From Verrucomicrobiota bacterium (GTDB taxonomy: Bacteria > Verrucomicrobiota > Kiritimatiellia > SS1-B-03-39 > UBA6053), in NCBI GenBank assembly GCA_020831635.1, contig JAFIGC010000048.1, forward strand, positions 1-34,298: a stretch of DNA of 34,298 nt, read 5' to 3'. This document shows positions 32,071 through 34,298 of this stretch, piece after piece. Each line of letters starts with the position of its first letter. The stretch's first letter is position 1. Position numbers and translations under genes: made by a program. Under the pieces are notes generated by a model that was given only the letters and a program-made list of their open reading frames with translations, was not told the DNA's origin and did no database searches.

Positions 32071-32523
32071 ATGAAGTATCTATCTTTGATTCAATTCGGC
32101 GTATTGGTTTTCATCGGTTCATTGCTCAGTTCCTGCACCGGGCAGACAGAGGGGGCGCAAATAGGTTTCGAGGACGGCACGTATCGCGGAGGTTTCATGG
32201 ACGAGGGAACGATTCAAGTGAATTTAGAATTCACTTTGGAAAGCGGTATCGTCACCGAGGCCTCGTTCCGCCACTTGGTGGGAGCGGATCCGGCCTATTA
32301 TCTGGATGTGGAGGATGAACCCTACCGTTCCGTTGTGCAGCAGTATCATGACGCTTTGCAACATCTGGTCGGCAAACCCTTGTTGGATCATCTGCCCGAT
32401 CTATACCGCCCTGAAACCATCGTGCGAACAGAGGTGGACGGCTACTCCGCGGCGACAATTCGCAGCAACAAGATCGTCTCTTCCATTCGCGACGCCTTGA
32501 ATCGAGGCGTGTACAGTTACTAA
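32071..32523 (+). CDS. Lipoprotein with FMN-binding (FMN_bind-like) domain
   Basis: This 150-residue protein has a lipoprotein signal peptide ending L-L-S-S-C (Cys22), so it is an envelope lipoprotein. The rest is one domain that begins D-G-T-Y-R-G-G-F, continues through a strand pair with I-V-T-E-A-S-F, and ends V-D-G-Y-S-A-A-T-I-R-S-N-K-I-V-S-S-I-R-D-A-L. This parallels the FMN_bind family (NqrC, RnfG), whose D-x-x-S-G-A-T motif carries covalent FMN on the threonine. Here the motif is S-A-A-T, with the threonine kept and one Gly changed to Ala. No ApbE flavinyltransferase or partner redox gene is nearby. It is a single-gene unit with a weak ribosome-binding site. Confidence 0.72.
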   Translation: MKYLSLIQFGVLVFIGSLLSSCTGQTEGAQIGFEDGTYRGGFMDEGTIQVNLEFTLESGIVTEASFRHLVGADPAYYLDVEDEPYRSVVQQYHDALQHLVGKPLLDHLPDLYRPETIVRTEVDGYSAATIRSNKIVSSIRDALNRGVYSY

Positions 32524-32592
32524 CTCACAAATCGATAGGAAATGTATCTCCCGTTGAACAGGTGGGAGTAAATTACCTGTTGCTATATTCCA

Positions 32593-34298
32593 CTACCTTA
32601 CGATCACCCGCCGCCAGAACCATAGCGGGGCGGGCTCCCCCAAGAAGGTCATCTCCACGTCCTCGATCGAGACACCGGTAAAAGTGCTGGTCTCGACATA
32701 GTCAAACCCGGGCTCGAGAACGGTCCAAGTCTCCAGATCGGTCGAGCCCTCGTAGTGCTCCACCCCATGTATTGCGTTCGGGCGGCGGCGGAAATTGATC
32801 GTCAACTGACCCTCGTTGATCGTCATCACCCCCAAATGCGCGCGATTGAGTGGTTCTTCCGGATTGTTGCCCAGCATGTAGTGAATAAAATTGTCGAACT
32901 CGTCCCCGTTCGCGTTGAGCGTCTCCCCAATAAACCCGTGTTCGGTTTGGAAGTCTGTCATCTCCATTTCGTAGGCCCCGAGGCTGATGGTGCCGTTGAG
33001 GATTCGCGGATTTCCGGCTATATCGGTCGAGTTGGCGGTCTGAAAGGAATCCGTATTGACCCCGGCATTCGTCCCGATCGAGTTGACCCGGCGCCGCAGA
33101 TCGCCGTAGTTGTTATTATTGGGGTCCTGATCCCAGCCGCTTCCGGTCCAGGGTTGGATGAGAAATCCGGACTGAGGGCCGGTCAATGAATCTCCCCCGA
33201 GATCCGAAATGATGATGTCGCTGGTAAAGTTGGTCCCGCTCATCGAGCCCGGGCGGGCACCCCCAAAGTGGCCGGGCCCCGAGATGACAAAATTCTTCCA
33301 GTAGAATGAATTAAAGGTCTGCACCTGGCTGCCCGGTTCGACCTCCAAGGCGTACACCGCCGCGCCGGAAAGCACCACAGGCGGCGCGGGCGCGCCGGGG
33401 AAACCAGTTATATGAACCGTGCCAGCGGAACCGTTCGCTCCGTCCGAACCGAAGGTCGAGGTACCGCCGCTGCCGCCCTCACCGATGCCGACCCCACCAC
33501 CATTGGCACCCCGCGCCCCGCCACTGCCCCGGTCATAGACCCAGTTGTGGGCGAAAGTGCTTTCATTCAGCAGCTTAAATCTCGCGTCCGCGAAGTACAC
33601 CGCGCCACCGATGGCATCGCCCGCCGCACCGGCGTTGCCACCGGCCCCCGAAGAGCCGGTGCTGCCGCCATTTCCTCCCCTGCCTCCATTGCCGAATGTG
33701 GAGTCGCCACCGTTGCCGCCATTGCCCCCTTTGCCACGGTTGCCGCCATTGCCGCCCGCCCCGCCGGAAGCAGACGCCACCGTGTTGCCGACAAATACAC
33801 AATCCTCGATGGGCTGTCCGCCAAAACCCACCAAACCATGAAAAGCCCCCCCTCGCGCGCTGCCGCTGGGACCTCCGTGGCCGCCCGCGCCACCATTCCC
33901 GCCGGAAGAGCCATTGCCACCCGCTGTGCCGCTGTCGGTAAAGCCGGTGGTCCCGTTCGTGCCATTGTTTCCCGCGGCTCCGTGACCGCCCCGACCGCCT
34001 GCGCCTCCAACACCGGGGCGCGCATGGTTGCCATGGAAGTAAGTTTCCTTCACGTAACCGCCCAAAGCGATCACCGCGCCGCCCCAGGCGTCACCGCCGC
34101 TGCCGCCGGCGCTGGCATTCTGCCCCCCCGCACCGGAACTCGCACCATTGGCCCCTTGACGTCCGCCGCCCCCCTGGCCGCCAATGGCCCAGGTCCACTC
34201 AAAGTAGCCGCGCTTGAACTCGCCGTCCAAGGGCCCTCCCCCGCGCCCGGGCGGCGGGCCGGCCGGGGGGGCGGGGGCCGGGGGCGGCGCGGGCGGGG
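32593..34298 (-). CDS. Glycine-rich repeat surface protein with choice-of-anchor-Q-like region (5' end outside window)
   Basis: The frame is open to the right edge, so the start is not in the window; a TTG at 34230 is not a credible start. At least 545 residues are visible. The N-terminal ~280 are G-G-x-G-G-x-G-G repeats like mycobacterial PGRS proteins, interrupted by short beta-helix-type segments (V-F-V-G-N-T, T-F-A-H-N-W). The middle holds D-I-A-G-N-P-R and I-S-L-G-A-Y-E, a choice-of-anchor-Q signature. The C-terminus has F-D-N-F-I-H-Y-M-L-G-N-N-P, a Y-E-G-S-T-D-L-E-T-W strand and a W-F-W-R-R ending, a pattern common at the ends of Verrucomicrobiota/Kiritimatiellota surface proteins. It is probably a secreted or surface beta-helix protein. 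Confidence 0.78.
   Translation of the reverse strand, partial: PPAPPPAPAPPAGPPPGRGGGPLDGEFKRGYFEWTWAIGGQGGGGRQGANGASSGAGGQNASAGGSGGDAWGGAVIALGGYVKETYFHGNHARPGVGGAGGRGGHGAAGNNGTNGTTGFTDSGTAGGNGSSGGNGGAGGHGGPSGSARGGAFHGLVGFGGQPIEDCVFVGNTVASASGGAGGNGGNRGKGGNGGNGGDSTFGNGGRGGNGGSTGSSGAGGNAGAAGDAIGGAVYFADARFKLLNESTFAHNWVYDRGSGGARGANGGGVGIGEGGSGGTSTFGSDGANGSAGTVHITGFPGAPAPPVVLSGAAVYALEVEPGSQVQTFNSFYWKNFVISGPGHFGGARPGSMSGTNFTSDIIISDLGGDSLTGPQSGFLIQPWTGSGWDQDPNNNNYGDLRRRVNSIGTNAGVNTDSFQTANSTDIAGNPRILNGTISLGAYEMEMTDFQTEHGFIGETLNANGDEFDNFIHYMLGNNPEEPLNRAHLGVMTINEGQLTINFRRRPNAIHGVEHYEGSTDLETWTVLEPGFDYVETSTFTGVSIEDVEMTFLGEPAPLWFWRRVIVR

Noticed and set aside
1-34298. CRISPR array, tRNA, rRNA, transposase or integrase
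   Set aside because: No regularly spaced direct repeats, tRNA-like cloverleaf, rRNA sequence or recombinase motif was seen anywhere, so the mode of island transfer is not visible.

Overview
Organism. The window is about 58-60% GC in its core genes and carries no rRNA or tRNA. Three genes point to a bacterium of the PVC group, most likely Verrucomicrobiota or Kiritimatiellota: a glycine-rich choice-of-anchor-Q protein with the C-terminal region typical of that group, a parallel beta-helix protein, and an ECF sigma factor paired with a CBM48 anti-sigma protein. This is inference from protein style; there is no marker gene. The last ~70 bases are almost pure G/C and lie inside a low-complexity gene, so the right edge may be a contig end.

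Layout. 66-1574 (minus): a three-gene HipBST toxin-antitoxin operon with two matching operators. 1744-3276 (minus): a periplasmic six-BON-domain protein built by duplication of a three-BON block. 3455-7665 (plus): a CheB-CheR-PAS protein and a separate PAS histidine kinase. 7679-7870 (minus): the relic of another histidine kinase. 7872-10855 (minus): an operon of two STAND-like P-loop ATPases. 11120-12895 (minus): a parallel beta-helix protein. 13119-28400 (minus): an eight-gene operon, the main attraction. 28470-29378 (plus): a divergent LysR-type regulator. 29399-29645 (minus): a broken GH94 gene end. 29764-31431 (minus): ECF sigma, CBM48 anti-sigma and an exported helical protein. 31591 and 32071 (plus): two small exported proteins. 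32593 to the window edge (minus): the glycine-rich surface protein, truncated at its 5' end.

The eight-gene operon reads, in transcription order: SNF2-type helicase with a DUF3883 nuclease-like tail; XRE regulator; AAA_21 ATPase; DUF4276 TOPRIM-like protein; DUF1156 adenine DNA methyltransferase; RecQ helicase fused to a phosphoribosyltransferase domain; DprA-like protein; Swt1-HEPN/DUF499 ATPase. Adjacent genes overlap or lie within about 65 bases, several with Shine-Dalgarno sites that fix the starts. The DUF1156, DUF499 and SNF2/DUF3883 trio is a known defence-island gene set related to parts of BREX, but no PglZ, BrxA or BrxL is present. A split-OLD-like ATPase/TOPRIM pair and a competence-like DprA/RecQ-PRTase pair are nested inside it. 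I propose that it is a modification-based anti-phage system in which methylation marks self DNA, the helicases and DprA handle unmodified DNA, and the HEPN and TOPRIM-like proteins are candidate effectors. This is inference.

Regulation. The toxin-antitoxin operon, the ATPase pair and the large operon all have sigma70-like promoters so close to the start codon that the mRNAs would be nearly leaderless. Palindromes overlap or adjoin these promoters, and the LysR protein is the obvious candidate to control the large operon.
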